Below the pieces are notes generated by a model. That model was given only the letters and a program-made list of their open reading frames with translations. It did not search any database and had not been told where the DNA came from. Both the position numbers and the translations under genes were made by a program. A stretch of DNA of 64,000 bases from Caprimulgus europaeus (taxonomy: Eukaryota; Chordata; Aves; Caprimulgiformes; Caprimulgidae), in contig OU015528.1 of the NCBI GenBank assembly GCA_907165065.1, forward strand, positions 44,259,515 through 44,323,514, in the 5' to 3' direction. Shown here piece by piece: positions 27,901 to 40,300 of this stretch (position 1 is the stretch's first letter; each line of letters begins with the position of its first letter).

Positions 27901-28900
27901 TGTAGCAGCTCAGAATTATAACAGCAAATATGCGCCAGGAGAATATGAATAAAAATGCACTGTCATATCTGGCTTCAAGAGCGACTTGGGAAGGTCTTCG
28001 GAACAAATTTTATTTCTTGGAATAGGCTATAATTCCTCTCAAAGTTTGTCTTGAGAATCTTTATGAAATTATGAAAATGCATGATGTTTTTAAACAAAAC
28101 GTCACTACTTTTTTTCCAAAATCAGATCTTAAATACTAGATGCCTAACAATCAGCTTAAGCTGCATGTAACTAAAATAGAATTCATTTCTGTGCTCCATC
28201 TCTGTTACTTCTTTTCTCACATTCCATAGAAAATATAACCATCTTGCCTGTCTGTCTGCTCAATAAATTGGATGTTGTCTTTAGCTCAGGCCTCTCTCTA
28301 GGTTTTTATACAACTAAGTGTTTCATAATTTTACTGTGTTTCTAAGATGCAGCTTTCATGCAAATCACTAAAAGTCTTGTTCAGACTTTCACCTTTTCAT
28401 AACTGGAAGAGATACAGGGCTTTGCACAAGACTTCTTTACTATCACTCTTAACTAGCCTTAGGCATAGCTTCTTCATTAGAAGAACCCCTACAGCTTCCT
28501 GAGAGTTGAGACAAGATCTTTGAGTGAGACAAAAAGTTTACCTCCATGGTCTGTCTAGTGAACCAAAATTAGCATATCTTCAGAAGAAATATTTGCAGGT
28601 CCCTAGAAGTCTTTCCAAAATAAGCTATTGATGTCTACTTGAGTAGAATGTACTTGCAATGGGAATAAAGCATATCTTAATCAAATTAAGAAAATAACAG
28701 TAATTTTAGGCAAACTATCTAATTGAAGCAATAGTTTCATCCTTTGGAAAGTCAGTAATGAACTTTGACATGTCCAACTGCTACCTTAGGTACTTAAGTT
28801 CATAAAACAGATGTCAAAATCTGTTGTTTCGATTTGAACTTACAAAGTCAGGCAGCTATATAAAAAAACCTGCTGCACCTCCCTCCCCAAAGCAAGGCTA

Positions 28901-28936
28901 ACCCACTCAATGCATAACAATACAGCCTGAGTGGGT
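28901..28936. repeat. Short inverted repeat (9-bp arms)
   Basis: ACCCACTCA and its reverse complement TGAGTGGGT are separated by 18 bases. The stem is too short for a microRNA precursor, and there is no T run after it. Confidence 0.6.
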
Positions 28937-31011
28937 GAGTCAAATCTCACAGATTGTTCACACAAATATTACACATTCCTACACTTTCTCTGAGGGAAGA
29001 AAAAACAACTGAACAAGATCACCTCTCCCCTGTAACACATTTTCTGCAAATCAGCTGAAATTAATCTATATCTATATGCCTAAGAATATTTCCCTAATGA
29101 TAAAATGGAACTGAGAAAACCTTTCTGTGAGCATTCACACTCACATTAAAAAAAAAATACTACTTCTGTATTATAATCTTGAAAGCTTACACTTCATCTT
29201 TAGAATTTGTCACTGAAACCTTTCATATGATGCAACCAAAATACAGTGACAACTGTCACCCCAAACTCAAAGGCAGCTCTGTAAAAACGTGGCAGTTGCA
29301 CAGTTCAGTCATTGCAGTTCTTTCTCCTGTTGATCGCTCATTTCCCTTCCTCTTACTACGCTGATGCAATAGATCAGAAAGGAAGCCAAGAACCACTTCC
29401 AAGTAAAAGCTTTGCATTTTCTTTCTCTTAGCATTCACTTGCATTAAAACTGTCCCATATCTGCTTTCTGCATATCTTAAAAGACCATCAATTGCTTGTC
29501 AAAAGGTTCACAAGCTTCAGCTACTTTGTTAATGTTCAGAGACCATTCCATTGTTTGACAAATTTTGTATACTGCTTAGTGACAGGAATAGTGCTGGAAT
29601 ACTTTACAAAAATGTGTCACCATCTCAGTAAAGGACTCGATCTGCTGCTTTGTTCGAAAAGCTATCTGTATTGTGTCCTAAATAAGCCATTTTCACCACC
29701 TTTTCACATTTCCCTACCTTTGCAGTCAGGCATATACCTTTCTAATTCAAGACATGTTTCTTCACTGTGCAGTAAAAAATACAAATGCTACCAAAACATG
29801 ACAGAGTATCTCTCATCTCCTTACTAACCTTTCAATTGAAAGACAGCAGGCAGCCCCTGGATAAGGTCAGGAATCTGCAAATTCTGTTTGAATGTAAAGT
29901 CAGATTTAAGTAAGGCATCTGAGTCTAAAGACTCTCACTATCAGTTGAGTGACAGTGAGCTGCTTGTGGAGCAGCTTGACCAAACAGCCCTGAAATACAA
30001 AGGGCAGAAGAATGGGAAGGAAATTATGATGGTATAATCCCTCATAGCTTCCCATAAAAGCCCTGTATTCTCATATCCGTCTCACCAGTTGTAAGTGCAG
30101 ACAAGTGCCACAGTTTGCGATAGCAATAAACCTGCACATCAGCTGCACCTCTCTCCTGCTTGTAGAGTTAGTTATTTGAAAGGTACATCGATTCAAGCAA
30201 GTGGTTTGCCTCTTGTAAGCTTAGTACAAGTTCTTCCTTTTTCTCCTCCCATTGGACAACTTGATGACATTTATAAAGTGTACTCCTGACATTCAGCAAC
30301 TTAGTTCACCTCTTCCAGCTATCTGTTGGCTTTTTACAGACCTTTATCACGCAACTTAGAGCGGTTCTTTTGTATCATATCTGATTCCCCTATGCCATGT
30401 GAATAGCAAATGCTGTACTGTCCTATAAGACCTTTTGTATCCTTGACCTCTTTTCCCTTGCCCAACTCACAAATTGAATTTCTCTTTAAGAATGAGCACA
30501 TACCTGCCATCGCTTCTTTCTCTAAAGTTACTTCTGTTTTAAATCCAACAATGCACTCCCACTCAAAGGGACAGAACTGTGGATTCTCACTGGCATTTAT
30601 GACCAGGCAGGCATACTGCAAGTAGAGTAAATGCAGATCCCAGTTCTGAATATGCTAGCCCATAAATACATTTAACAGTTTAAAAATCCCATGTCTTCAT
30701 TAGCCTATCAGCCTGAAGATGCTAAATGATGGCCCAGAATCACCTCAACTCCGGCTTTTTTTTCCTAAAAGCATCAAGGAAGAGATGACATACATTTAGC
30801 TCTTTAAACTCTGGGGACTGTCAAGTTACCCTGCAGAAGTCTGGTAATACAGCATCCACAATTGCCCCTGTCTCTGAATACCAAACAGCAAAATCTATAG
30901 GCACCATCAGTCAGGTGTACATTTCCTACAAGCATCCTGGGAAGGGATATGAACATGCTTCTGTGATAGTTGAACTTAGCTGGCAGCCAAACAAGACATG
31001 GCCACTTGAAG

Positions 31012-31070
31012 CACCTCTCCGCCTCCACCTCCTCCCCCTCCACCCTCTTCCCCCTCACCCAGGGAATCGG
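31012..31070. repeat. Pyrimidine-rich (CCT/CTC) tract
   Basis: About 60 bases almost purely C and T with CTCC units, a low-complexity tract in intergenic DNA. Confidence 0.75.
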
Positions 31071-32559
31071 GCAGCGAATTGGTGGGGTAAACCCTATCCT
31101 AGCAAAAACCAGGACACAACTCAGAATTACTCATAGGAAACAAGCTTTGATTGATGTACTAAAGAGGGCTTGGCAGACGTTACCTCAGCCCCTGTACCCT
31201 CATACCACTGGACACTCTTCCTGACCAGCTCTGCTATGATCATACAGTGTTTCCCCTCTTTGTTTGCTCTGAGTAACCACTGCTGTGGAACTGACACACA
31301 AGAAGTAAGCAGGCAGCTTGATGAGCTAGCAGCAAAGTTTTCCCCCTTTCTGGTTCAAGCATACTCTTGGCCCAATTAGCCATGGAAGCAGACACTCCTT
31401 TATATAGGTTTTTACTAAGTTAACACTTTGTGGGTCCTTCTGTTTCTCAAGTAGCTTTCTCCTATCTGTCCTGGTGGTATGAAATCCCTCGTTGCTATGA
31501 CCTCTCTGCTTGTGTCAATGGATTCACTTAAATTCCATTTCTTGGGATCCTGTCTGTGCCAACTCCCCATAATCTCACCTACCTTCTCCCTAATTTTACT
31601 GTAATTCAGATTACTATCTAAATGTTCACCTACCAATGACGAATAAATCATGAACCTTCCAATCAGCAAATCACATTTTTTTACGGTGTAGCGACATATG
31701 TAATTCAAAGAATCACTATAAACTTTCCAAGTCATACAGGTACTGATACATATACTCAATTTTTTGAGGAAATTCTCCTATCATGGTTGCAACTTCAATA
31801 GCCATCAATCCCTTACTGTTTTGTATACACCAAGTATTTCTCTGTAAACATCAGATTATGCATGCTGAAGGCTTATGAAGAATCTATAATCTTTCTGAAG
31901 TTAAAAAGTTCTATTAATTTAACTGTAACCCTTTTTGACTTTTGAACCCATTAAACATTTGACTCATTAAATGTTAGATGGAGACTACCTGAAGTGTAAA
32001 TTTGAGTAATCTCCAGAACAGTAAAGTAGGAATGAATACTGTAAGCATCCAAAACTGAAATAATATACATGCTATAATGCTTGCTGTGGCGTAGTTCCTT
32101 TCTATGGTTCTGCATGGCTTTCCACCCTGGGTGCTGAGAGAGTCAGAACTGCCCTCCTTACACTTAACCTCCACCTAGCATGGGAGTGCATACTTGGACC
32201 CTGTCGAGATCAGATCCAGGAATGACCACTCTTCATGAGCTGGCTGATCAGCTATGCCCTGGTTAACCTCCCAGTGGTTAAAGCTTTATCTTTACATAGT
32301 TCTGTAATCTTCCCCTTTGGGAAATGGCTATACTCCTTTTCTCTTATTGTTTGCTTTGATTCTGTTTCTATGTCTGAAACACTAATTCAAACTGCTTATT
32401 CAGTCACCATCTGCTAGCCAAATATTAGGGATATGCAAAGTTTTACTCAGCAATCTTGTTTCCAGTCTCTCAAGTTCTCCTTGAAGCTTCTAGGCACTTC
32501 TGCTTTGTTAAGGGCAGTCTCTGCATCCCTGTGAATGTGAAGGTCAGCCCTTTGGGACA

Positions 32560-32574
32560 CAGCACCATCTAGTG
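32560..32574 (-). promoter_or_regulatory. CTCF-like motif
   Basis: CAGCACCATCTAGTG resembles the reverse form of the CTCF core (CAGCGCCMYCTRSTG) with one mismatch. It lies 1.6 kb before the CFAP54 start codon. This is a sequence match only. Confidence 0.25.
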
Positions 32575-34154
32575 AAGTGAAGTACCTCAGATCTTCGTAG
32601 GGACTTGAAACGGATGCCACCAGCAGTACTCACAGTGGCACAAGCTGCCTCTCACAAGAGGCCAGTGTTTTATTAGTCATCTGGAATACATCACAGGAGT
32701 GTGGCAAAGCACAGGCAAAATCTTTAAATGTAGCAGTATTGCTCTCCAAGCCAAGTTCTCATATTTCAGTTGTCTTGCAAAATTTGTCTCTGTACCCGGT
32801 GATTTCTAAATCCCAGCATCAGCACCTTAGTGCCATGCCTTTTCATTGCAGGCTTGTTTTTCTACTGCCTCCACAGAAATCTGAGGAACTTGTTCCCTCT
32901 TGCAGTCAGCCATTTGCTCCCACCTAAATGCATAGCCATTGTCGCTGGAACTAACTCCATGCATGTAAATTGCCTGTAATGAGTCCTGCTAACACTTTCC
33001 TGTAGTCACTCAATACCTGTTGGTCCATGGATCCACACAATTCCCATCAGGTGACAATACAAAATCAATATATAAAACGAGTCAGACACATTAGTCATAA
33101 ATGAATTAAATTTTTTTGTATATTCCCCATAGTATCTAAATTATTCCCACATAATTTCTCTACCCTGGCTAATGGAGTATTTTCTGGTTCACATCACTCA
33201 GCATGCCAATGCTGCATCACTCCAGTTGCTCAAAGGCTAGTTCATTCCCTATCATCGGTGAATTACTTGGGTGCACTTTTCAGGTACTTCTTTGCTTTAC
33301 CCCTCCCTATTGATCCATTTCCATTCAGTGTCAAGAAACTGCCTTCAGTTGGCTCTGGCTGCCAGGATTCATTGCTCACTCACCACATTTCTAAGCTTTC
33401 ACTTCCACGTTTTCACTTAAGCTGTCCCTTATGCTCATCGTGATGATGAACGTGGCAACACAGGCTGGTTCCCTTCACATCCCTCCCAAACTCCTTTACC
33501 ATCATGCCTATAAAGAACTTGAAAACACACAGGTTGCTATGGCCGCCTCCTATGACTGATAAATGCAGCCTGGTTGTTTCACGGTTTGCCAGGTTTTTCT
33601 GATAGACAGTTCTAACCATTTAGAGGGTTAACACGCTTTATTATTTTATCGGTAGTTGTGCAGTAGGCAGGCTCAGTGATGCCATCAGGAACTTCAAAAT
33701 TACATCCCTGGTGAAATACATGATTGAGAAACTGTCTCATAAGGTACCTCCTGGCCTTGTCCAAGCTTTCTCTGGCAGCTTTCGCTGGGCAACACCTCGA
33801 TATTGCAGCGCCCTTTGCTAGGAACAACCCTAGCCGCTGCCACGGCGCGCAGTGCTCATGGGGCTTCTGCAACTGCCTCTTGGCAGTGTGCAGCCTCAGA
33901 GAGGGAAAAAGGCTCTTTCACCGGCGGGACTTCTACCCCTCCGGCTCTGCGACACCCCTCGCTCGCGCCCCGGGGGCTACAGCCCGAGCCCCGAGCCGAA
34001 GACCCCTACCCTTCCCCAGGGGATGAGGCACATTTCATCCCTCTGCTGCCCATCCTGGGGTTCAGCGGGGGGCTCAGCGGCCAGCTGTCGGCGCCGCAGC
34101 CGGGCCATAGCGGCCGCCTTCCCTGCGCGCCCCGCGGGGCCGTTGCTCGGGGCC

Positions 34155-34167
34155 GTTGCCTGGCGAC
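34155..34167 (+). promoter_or_regulatory. RFX X-box, near-consensus
   Basis: GTTGCCTGGCGAC fits the X-box GTNRCC-(0-3)-RGYAAC with a 1-base spacer and one mismatch (G for A in the second half-site). It ends 33 bases before the CFAP54 ATG. Two further GTTGC half-site cores lie nearby, at 34142 and 34175. RFX factors, often with FOXJ1, drive motile-cilium genes through such sites, which fits the gene. Binding is inferred. Confidence 0.55.
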
Positions 34168-34200
34168 GCCAGCGCGTTGCCGCTGCGGCCGGGCCGGATC

Positions 34201-34397
34201 ATGGCGGAGCCCGGCGGGCCCCCGTACCCCGCCTCGGTCCCGCAGCGCCCGCCGGCCACTTTCTTTGGGGCCGTGGCGCCGGGCAACCCGGTGGTAGACA
34301 GCTTCGAGGCCGAGCTGCGGGGCATCCTGGGCTTCCTGCGGCGGCTGGGAGGCGCGGGAGAGGTCAAGCCGCAGCAGCACCACCTGCACCGCCGCGG
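34201..34397 (+). CDS. CFAP54: CFAP54 exon 1
   Basis: Encodes residues 1-65 and two bases of codon 66, starting [10 protein letters not shown]. It is Pro/Gly/Ala-rich, then has a probable helix around [14 protein letters not shown]. The first ATG follows an in-frame stop at 34108. The donor is GG|GTAGGG at 34398. Because the N-terminus varies between species, identity rests on the in-frame join to exon 2. Confidence 0.9.
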
Positions 34398-37300
34398 GTA
34401 GGGGCTGCGCCGCCACCCCCGCCTCGGTCCCGCGTCGCCACCCGCCCCGGGAGCCGCTTGCCGTTCTCTCCTGCCCCTGCTCCACACCCTCCTTCCTCGA
34501 TCGCTCCCCTCATTCTCTGCTTTGCCCCTTCAGCCTCCCTCTCTCGGCCGCCCGACGGCGGCTTTCCGCGCCGCTTCCCCGCGGCTCTCGGCCTACCCTT
34601 CCCGGCCTGCCGGGCTCTGCCGCCGCGCCCTCTCGGCCCCTGCCCTCCCTGCCGGCGGCTCCCTCCTGGCTCCCTCCGCACGCCGCATCCCGTAGGCCGG
34701 GGTGCCTCTTCCTTCCCCGCTCCCCAGGTTGTTCTCCTGGGTCAACATCTCCAGCAGTGTGCCAAAATACCGTCAATTCTTTTTAATTATAGTCCCTCCC
34801 AAACCTGAACACCTCCTTTTTCAGCACTTCCTAGAAGTTGATGTCTTAGGGGAAAAGCACAAGGTGTTGTGGAAGTTGGCAGCACCACTGCTGGCTGTAG
34901 CAGAGCTGCCTGAGCTTTCGGGTAGGAAAATCCCTTCACAGTGCTGGAGCAACTGCCAGCCCACCAGCAAGTGCTGCTGCGTGCGAGGGTGAACGCGTGT
35001 GGGCACGTACATGCCTCCAAAAGATGCGCTCGCAGTAGGGCTACGTGAGGATACCACCACACAGCTCTTTCTGTGCATATGTCTCTGTCTATGTCAGTAT
35101 CTTTTTATACACATAGATGCAGGCAGAGCATATGGCAAGTATAATTGTGCGTATTTGTTTGCTCGCATACGTGCATATCTGTGGGTATGCATAAATCTAG
35201 ATTTTGTAATGCAGTTAAGACAGAGCAACTGGAATCTGTGTATGATTCATAGTGCATGCATATGTCTTTCAAAGACTGTGCATTTCTCATGTAGCTCTCC
35301 CTACTGCAGTTAGGTACAAGATAAAACTTCAACTGGTTCTTTTAAGGTAAATGGTTAATTTTCCATTGATATTATCTGAGCAGTCAGTGTTCTATTCTAA
35401 ATTTACAGGTCTTTAACATAAAAAATGAAAGATTCCCAGGTTATCAAAATTTCATTGAAATCCAGCATAGGAGTTAGGTTACAGGGTGGTTAGTTTATCA
35501 CTTACCTGCAGCTTCTACCCTTATGTATTTCACTTGGGGCTTTCCTAGATATAGTCCCCAAATGACCCTTCTCTAAAGGAGCTGTACACATTTTCAGGAG
35601 GTACTCATGTTCTGCAGACCTGCACTGGAGGTCTTTCCTTTTCTAAGCCACCTGGATTTCTTATTTGTTTATGTGGCGTGTTCATTGCCAAGCCTAGGCC
35701 TAGATCTATCATGCAGGTATCAGTGTTCAGGCTTTTGTCTCTAAGGTTTATCTCAGTATGTTGGCTTTTTATATTGCTTCAGCAGCTGATTTCAGTGCTT
35801 TGCTGTTTTTAAGCCTTTCTGTAGCTTCAGACCTTTTCTTGCTTTAGCTGATCTGTATTCTTACTTTGAAAGTTATCCCCTCTAGGCCCCTTAGAAGAAG
35901 GAACATGGCTCAGCTGCTTCAGATGCCACCAAAATTGCTGATAATGAACACATTCATTGTATCTTCTGGTTGGGATTTTGGCATGCTGAGTGATCTGTTT
36001 GCAATGCCATGCCATGTTATAAGTTTTTGTGAACAGTGTCTCCAAGCCTTTCTTTACTTTACCCTTCAGGAATATTTTGACCTGAGTAGGCTTTATGTTT
36101 TTCAAACTGGTATTTTGTAGATGTGATGCATGTCCACATATAACTCAGTTAGCATGAGAGCATTTTCTTATCCAAAGAATTCTGCAGCGTTCATCATGGA
36201 AATGAGAACTAATGTTACCTGATTCTTGATCCCAGTAATCATTGGTAATGATGATGCATACCAAAATTCCAAGGCGTTGAGAACATTGTGTAATGTGAAG
36301 CTCCCAGTAGCTCTGCATCCTCTGGCATTCTTCATTTGTATAGAGGCAGTACAGAGGTAGAAGGCTGGAATTCTGATTATTAGCATATGTTCAGGCAGCT
36401 AGCAGAAGTCATAAGTATTTATTTGTGACTGTGAAATTTCAGGATTGTTTCTCCCTTGCCTCTCATTGTTTGATAACTCAAAATTGGAGTGTGTGCTGCT
36501 TGCAGAACCAGCCTTAGTCTAGTTGTTCCTAAGAATTTCTGAAGGTAATGGCTGTTACAGATGCTTTCCTAAATGCTTTAAGGACTTTCTGTGTCATTTG
36601 TCAAGCTACTTTTCCTAGCATGGGTTGAGATCAAAGTGTTCTTGTTACTCAATGAGCAAGAAAACCAGCTTACTTTGGCAAATATGTTCTGTTTAGAAAA
36701 ATAAAATGGTCAGCTTAATTCTCCCATGATGACAGCCTTTTGTGTTGATAGCTCAACAGTAAGGCCATAATTTAGGCACTTACAACGTTCTAATATAAGA
36801 AATGAAAATAACAAGACCTGTCCTGTACTGGAATCACGGCATCTTTTCAGTCAGAAGAAGCAGCAATCAAAAGTATTTTTTCCCTCATCTATATGAGAAG
36901 TTGTTTTACCCCATTTTCTTGGCAATGGTGCCATAAAAGTATTACCTTGAACTATTGATTTTATCTTATGTTATGTGATTTAAGCTATATGACCTTAATA
37001 AGTCATCTTTCGATCAGTATCAGTGAATCCTTTACTATATGTAGTATAGACTTTTGGTCCAGAAGTACAGCCATGTGGGCCTTACCCTATGCACACCATT
37101 ATGAGTTGACTTTAGGGAAATTTTTTTTATTCTTCATGGAGTGGTTGGAAACTAAAAAAACCTTCATCTCTGAGCTCCAACAGCCCAGCATTTTTTTAAG
37201 CATTCACTTGCTTAACTTGTTATTCTGGTGTCCTACAGCCTGTTTAAAGGAAAGGCTGATGAGCTGTTTGGGAAGTGTCTCACTCTTCTCCTTTGTCTGT

Positions 37301-40300
37301 GTCAAAGAAACATTCCTGTGTCGTGAACTCACTTGTAGTTAGTTATGGCATTGTAGCAGATACAATTTACCTTAATCTTCCCATTGAAGTTGAAAGTCTA
37401 GTCAGATTTGTCACTGCTTTACTGAACTAATTTATTACAGATTTGTTACTTGTTTATTACATCTAAGAATCTCATGTGTTAATATGAATGTTCAAAACAA
37501 AAAATGAAGATGACCTTCACTGGGGACTTTCCAGCTGATCAGTCTTAAAGAAGTTTCTTAGTCTCACCTTCCAGAGGTTTATCCACAGTCATTCTTACCA
37601 GCAGTTACTTTACAGCCTTACAACCTGATAATTACTTTTCAACTCCTTCTGTCCAGCCCCCTTCCCCCAGTAGTATCCATCAAACCTCTTGGACTCTGGA
37701 ATTCTCTTCCTAAACTTCTTCCCTTGATAGTCCAAGGGAAGTTTGCTCAGATGCGTGTCAGATTCCTTCACTTTGGAGCTTCTCTACAGATTTATCCCTA
37801 CTAACTGGGGTGGGATACTTCCTTCAGTATAAAAAGTCAGTAGCCACCCTGACTATTAATTGCTTATGGATGGACCAGGAGGAACTCATTCCCTATTTGG
37901 AAGGTTCTTTTCATTAGATTGGTCTATGGTTTCCTTTAAAAGCATAATGCCTTAGAACATTTTATTCAGGTCGTTGCTTTTGGCCTAGTTTGTTCTGTTA
38001 CTGCATTTTTCCTTTAGGATCAATCTCTAGAATGTCCTACTTATTTTTGCTGCTTACTTTCAAGAACTGACAATTGTGCTCAGATTATACTTTTAGAAAA
38101 AAGGAATTGTGATTGTTGTAATTCTTTAGTGCAGAGATCATGTTGACAGGTTCCTCATACAGCTGTCTATTTCACCTTGAAATGTGAAGGTGGCTCACAG
38201 CTTTCTGTTGGAAAAAATGATGTTACTTGTTGTGCTTTTGTTTATTTGGAGTCTTATAAGCTGAAATGGAATCTATTCTCACAGTCTCCCAGACAGCTCT
38301 TCAAGTTCCTGAATGTCAGAAAACAGTTTAAGAAAGTGTCTTGTTTTCTAGTCTACCATCACTGTCTTTAGAGACTGAAAATTTCCAGCTACCTCACACC
38401 AGTAAGCATAGGGTTTACGTGTAAGAATTTAGCTAGAAGGTTATTTTCAAACATTAATTCCTCTCTCTTCAGTTGTTTTCTTTCCTCTTAAATTGCTACC
38501 TATGAAGAATTTAGCTGTTGTAGTTTCACAAGGCACTCTCTGCTGAGGTTTCTGTACAAGTGATTTGTTAAGAGAATAAATGTAAGAGATGCCTGGCACC
38601 ACTGAACACTGTCAATCCTATTAGTAATTTGGTAACAGGATCCTTTTCTGAAAAATCCCTGTGCTTATTATCAATTTGTCTGATCAGTTACTGTTCTGCA
38701 GTTTGAATATAGCTTTCTTAAAGAAATCTAGGTGGGAAGGTTGTACACATAAGGACAGTAGCCCGTCAAACAGCAGTCAGTAGGTATTATGATACTGGTG
38801 TGGTGTGGTCAGTTCCTCTGCAGAAGAGGCGAACTGCTTAGAGCCAGTTACCGTTTATGGGAGGCTTGCTGGTTCAGCCAATAAGTAATGGGTTACACAA
38901 AGTCATCCCTGATGACAACTATGGCTAGAATAACAGGCAGAGGCAACAGAAGAGCATTACAACTATTGCCATAAAATCCTTTGTATTTTAACAAATGTGT
39001 CATTGCTTCTCTCTGACTCCTACCCTTTATAATTTAAAATTCCTGAACATTTCATGCCAAATGCAGTTCATGTTAGAGGCTTTCTCATTACTTTTTTCTC
39101 ACATGATTGATGGTATAGCTCTATATATCATAGCTCTACATGCTCTATGGTTTATTTCATGGGTACCAGTTCCCAAGTTTGCTGATACCTGATATGCATT
39201 GTTATTTTGGGATCTTTTTTCCTGGTCTTACCTTTTGTAGTTTCCAGTCCAATAATTACTGTGAGCTGTACTTCCTTGTGTTTCTTTGAAATAGCAAATT
39301 GTTCCTTCAAACAGAACTTCTCAAGTACTAGCTGAAAGGTGGGATAGATTTTCCACTTGTGACCATATTTGAACAATGCCAGAGGATTAATACTAAGACA
39401 TGTTAATAAGAATTTACACAGGAGAAAATACATCCTACTTTAAATGTATGATAAAAACTGGTGACAGAAATTAAACCCAGAAATATCCTTGGCTGCCTGT
39501 TAAATTCAGTTTTAATGATCACTTGTTTTGAAATATGTAGAGGTTTAAATAGATTGGAAGAAAGAAGTTTTCCCAACTTGAAGCTTTCCTGATTTGTTTA
39601 CTTGTTATGACAGGTCTACTGCCAGTTTAATCTGAAACCTTTTCTCCTGTGTCTTTTTTAGAGCAAATGCTTTGTTTAATATTTGGATCAAATATAAGCC
39701 TCGACTGCCAGAGTGGTATTACAACGAAAAACTTCTGAAAGTTGGTGATTCCCTTGCTCAGATCAAAGTAAGTCATATGAAAACAGAAAAGGCTCAGTCA
39801 CAGTCTTTGTTTCATTAAATTTCTGTGCTACTTTAATTTGTAATCATATTTCACTGGAAGCTATTTAGGGAGTAGCAAAAACTTTTACAAAATAATTCCA
39901 GTGAGAGTGGGTGGTTTCTATCTCTTGCTAATTATCGTAAGATTTCCCTGAATTTTTGATATATTTTCTATATCTGAATTTTCTATGTACTCATTACCTT
40001 TTTAAACACTCCTAAATCTTTCTTTAATATTTGTTTGATGCTTCAGTATGGTAGGGTACAGTATCTGTCTGTGCCTATAAACACTGCTTAAGTACAAATG
40101 GACAATGATAGAGCAGTGGTGGTTTGTTCCACTGAAGTGTCAACTCAACTCTCAGTTAACCAAACCTGAATGTAAAGAATTGTCAGGAGAGGAATAGAGA
40201 ACAAAACCCAGAACACAATTATGCATTATACAACTATACATATTGAAGATGCTCCTGTATCTTGAATTCTGTGTGCACTTCCGGTCTCCTCAAAAAAGGT

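Larger units (their letters stand above)
24923..33779. other. Intergenic DNA upstream of CFAP54
   Basis: No gene or identifiable transposon is seen. It includes an AT-rich alternating patch at about 27,190-27,290, a small inverted repeat at 28,901-28,936 and a pyrimidine tract at 31,012-31,070. Base composition becomes more balanced towards the CFAP54 CpG island. Confidence 0.6.
33780..34700 (+). promoter_or_regulatory. CFAP54: CpG island, CFAP54 promoter and first exon
   Basis: A CpG-dense block surrounds the CFAP54 start codon, with several GGGGCC and GCCCCG runs and no clear TATA box. It covers the proximal promoter, the 5' UTR, coding exon 1 and the start of intron 1. The precise transcription start cannot be read from sequence. 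The in-frame stop TAG at 34108-34110, with no ATG between it and 34201, fixes the start codon. Confidence 0.85.

Noticed and set aside
28901-28936. Inverted repeat as a microRNA precursor or terminator
   Set aside because: The 9-bp stem is far too short for a pre-miRNA, and terminator logic does not apply to this genome.
33852-34808. 318-codon open frame across the CFAP54 CpG island
   Set aside because: It is in a different frame from CFAP54 exon 1 and very Pro/Ala/Arg-rich, as expected from stop-poor GC-rich DNA; there is no family match.
39662-39664. Alternative exon 2 start after the second AG
   Set aside because: It would shift the frame relative to exon 1 and lose the conserved reading.
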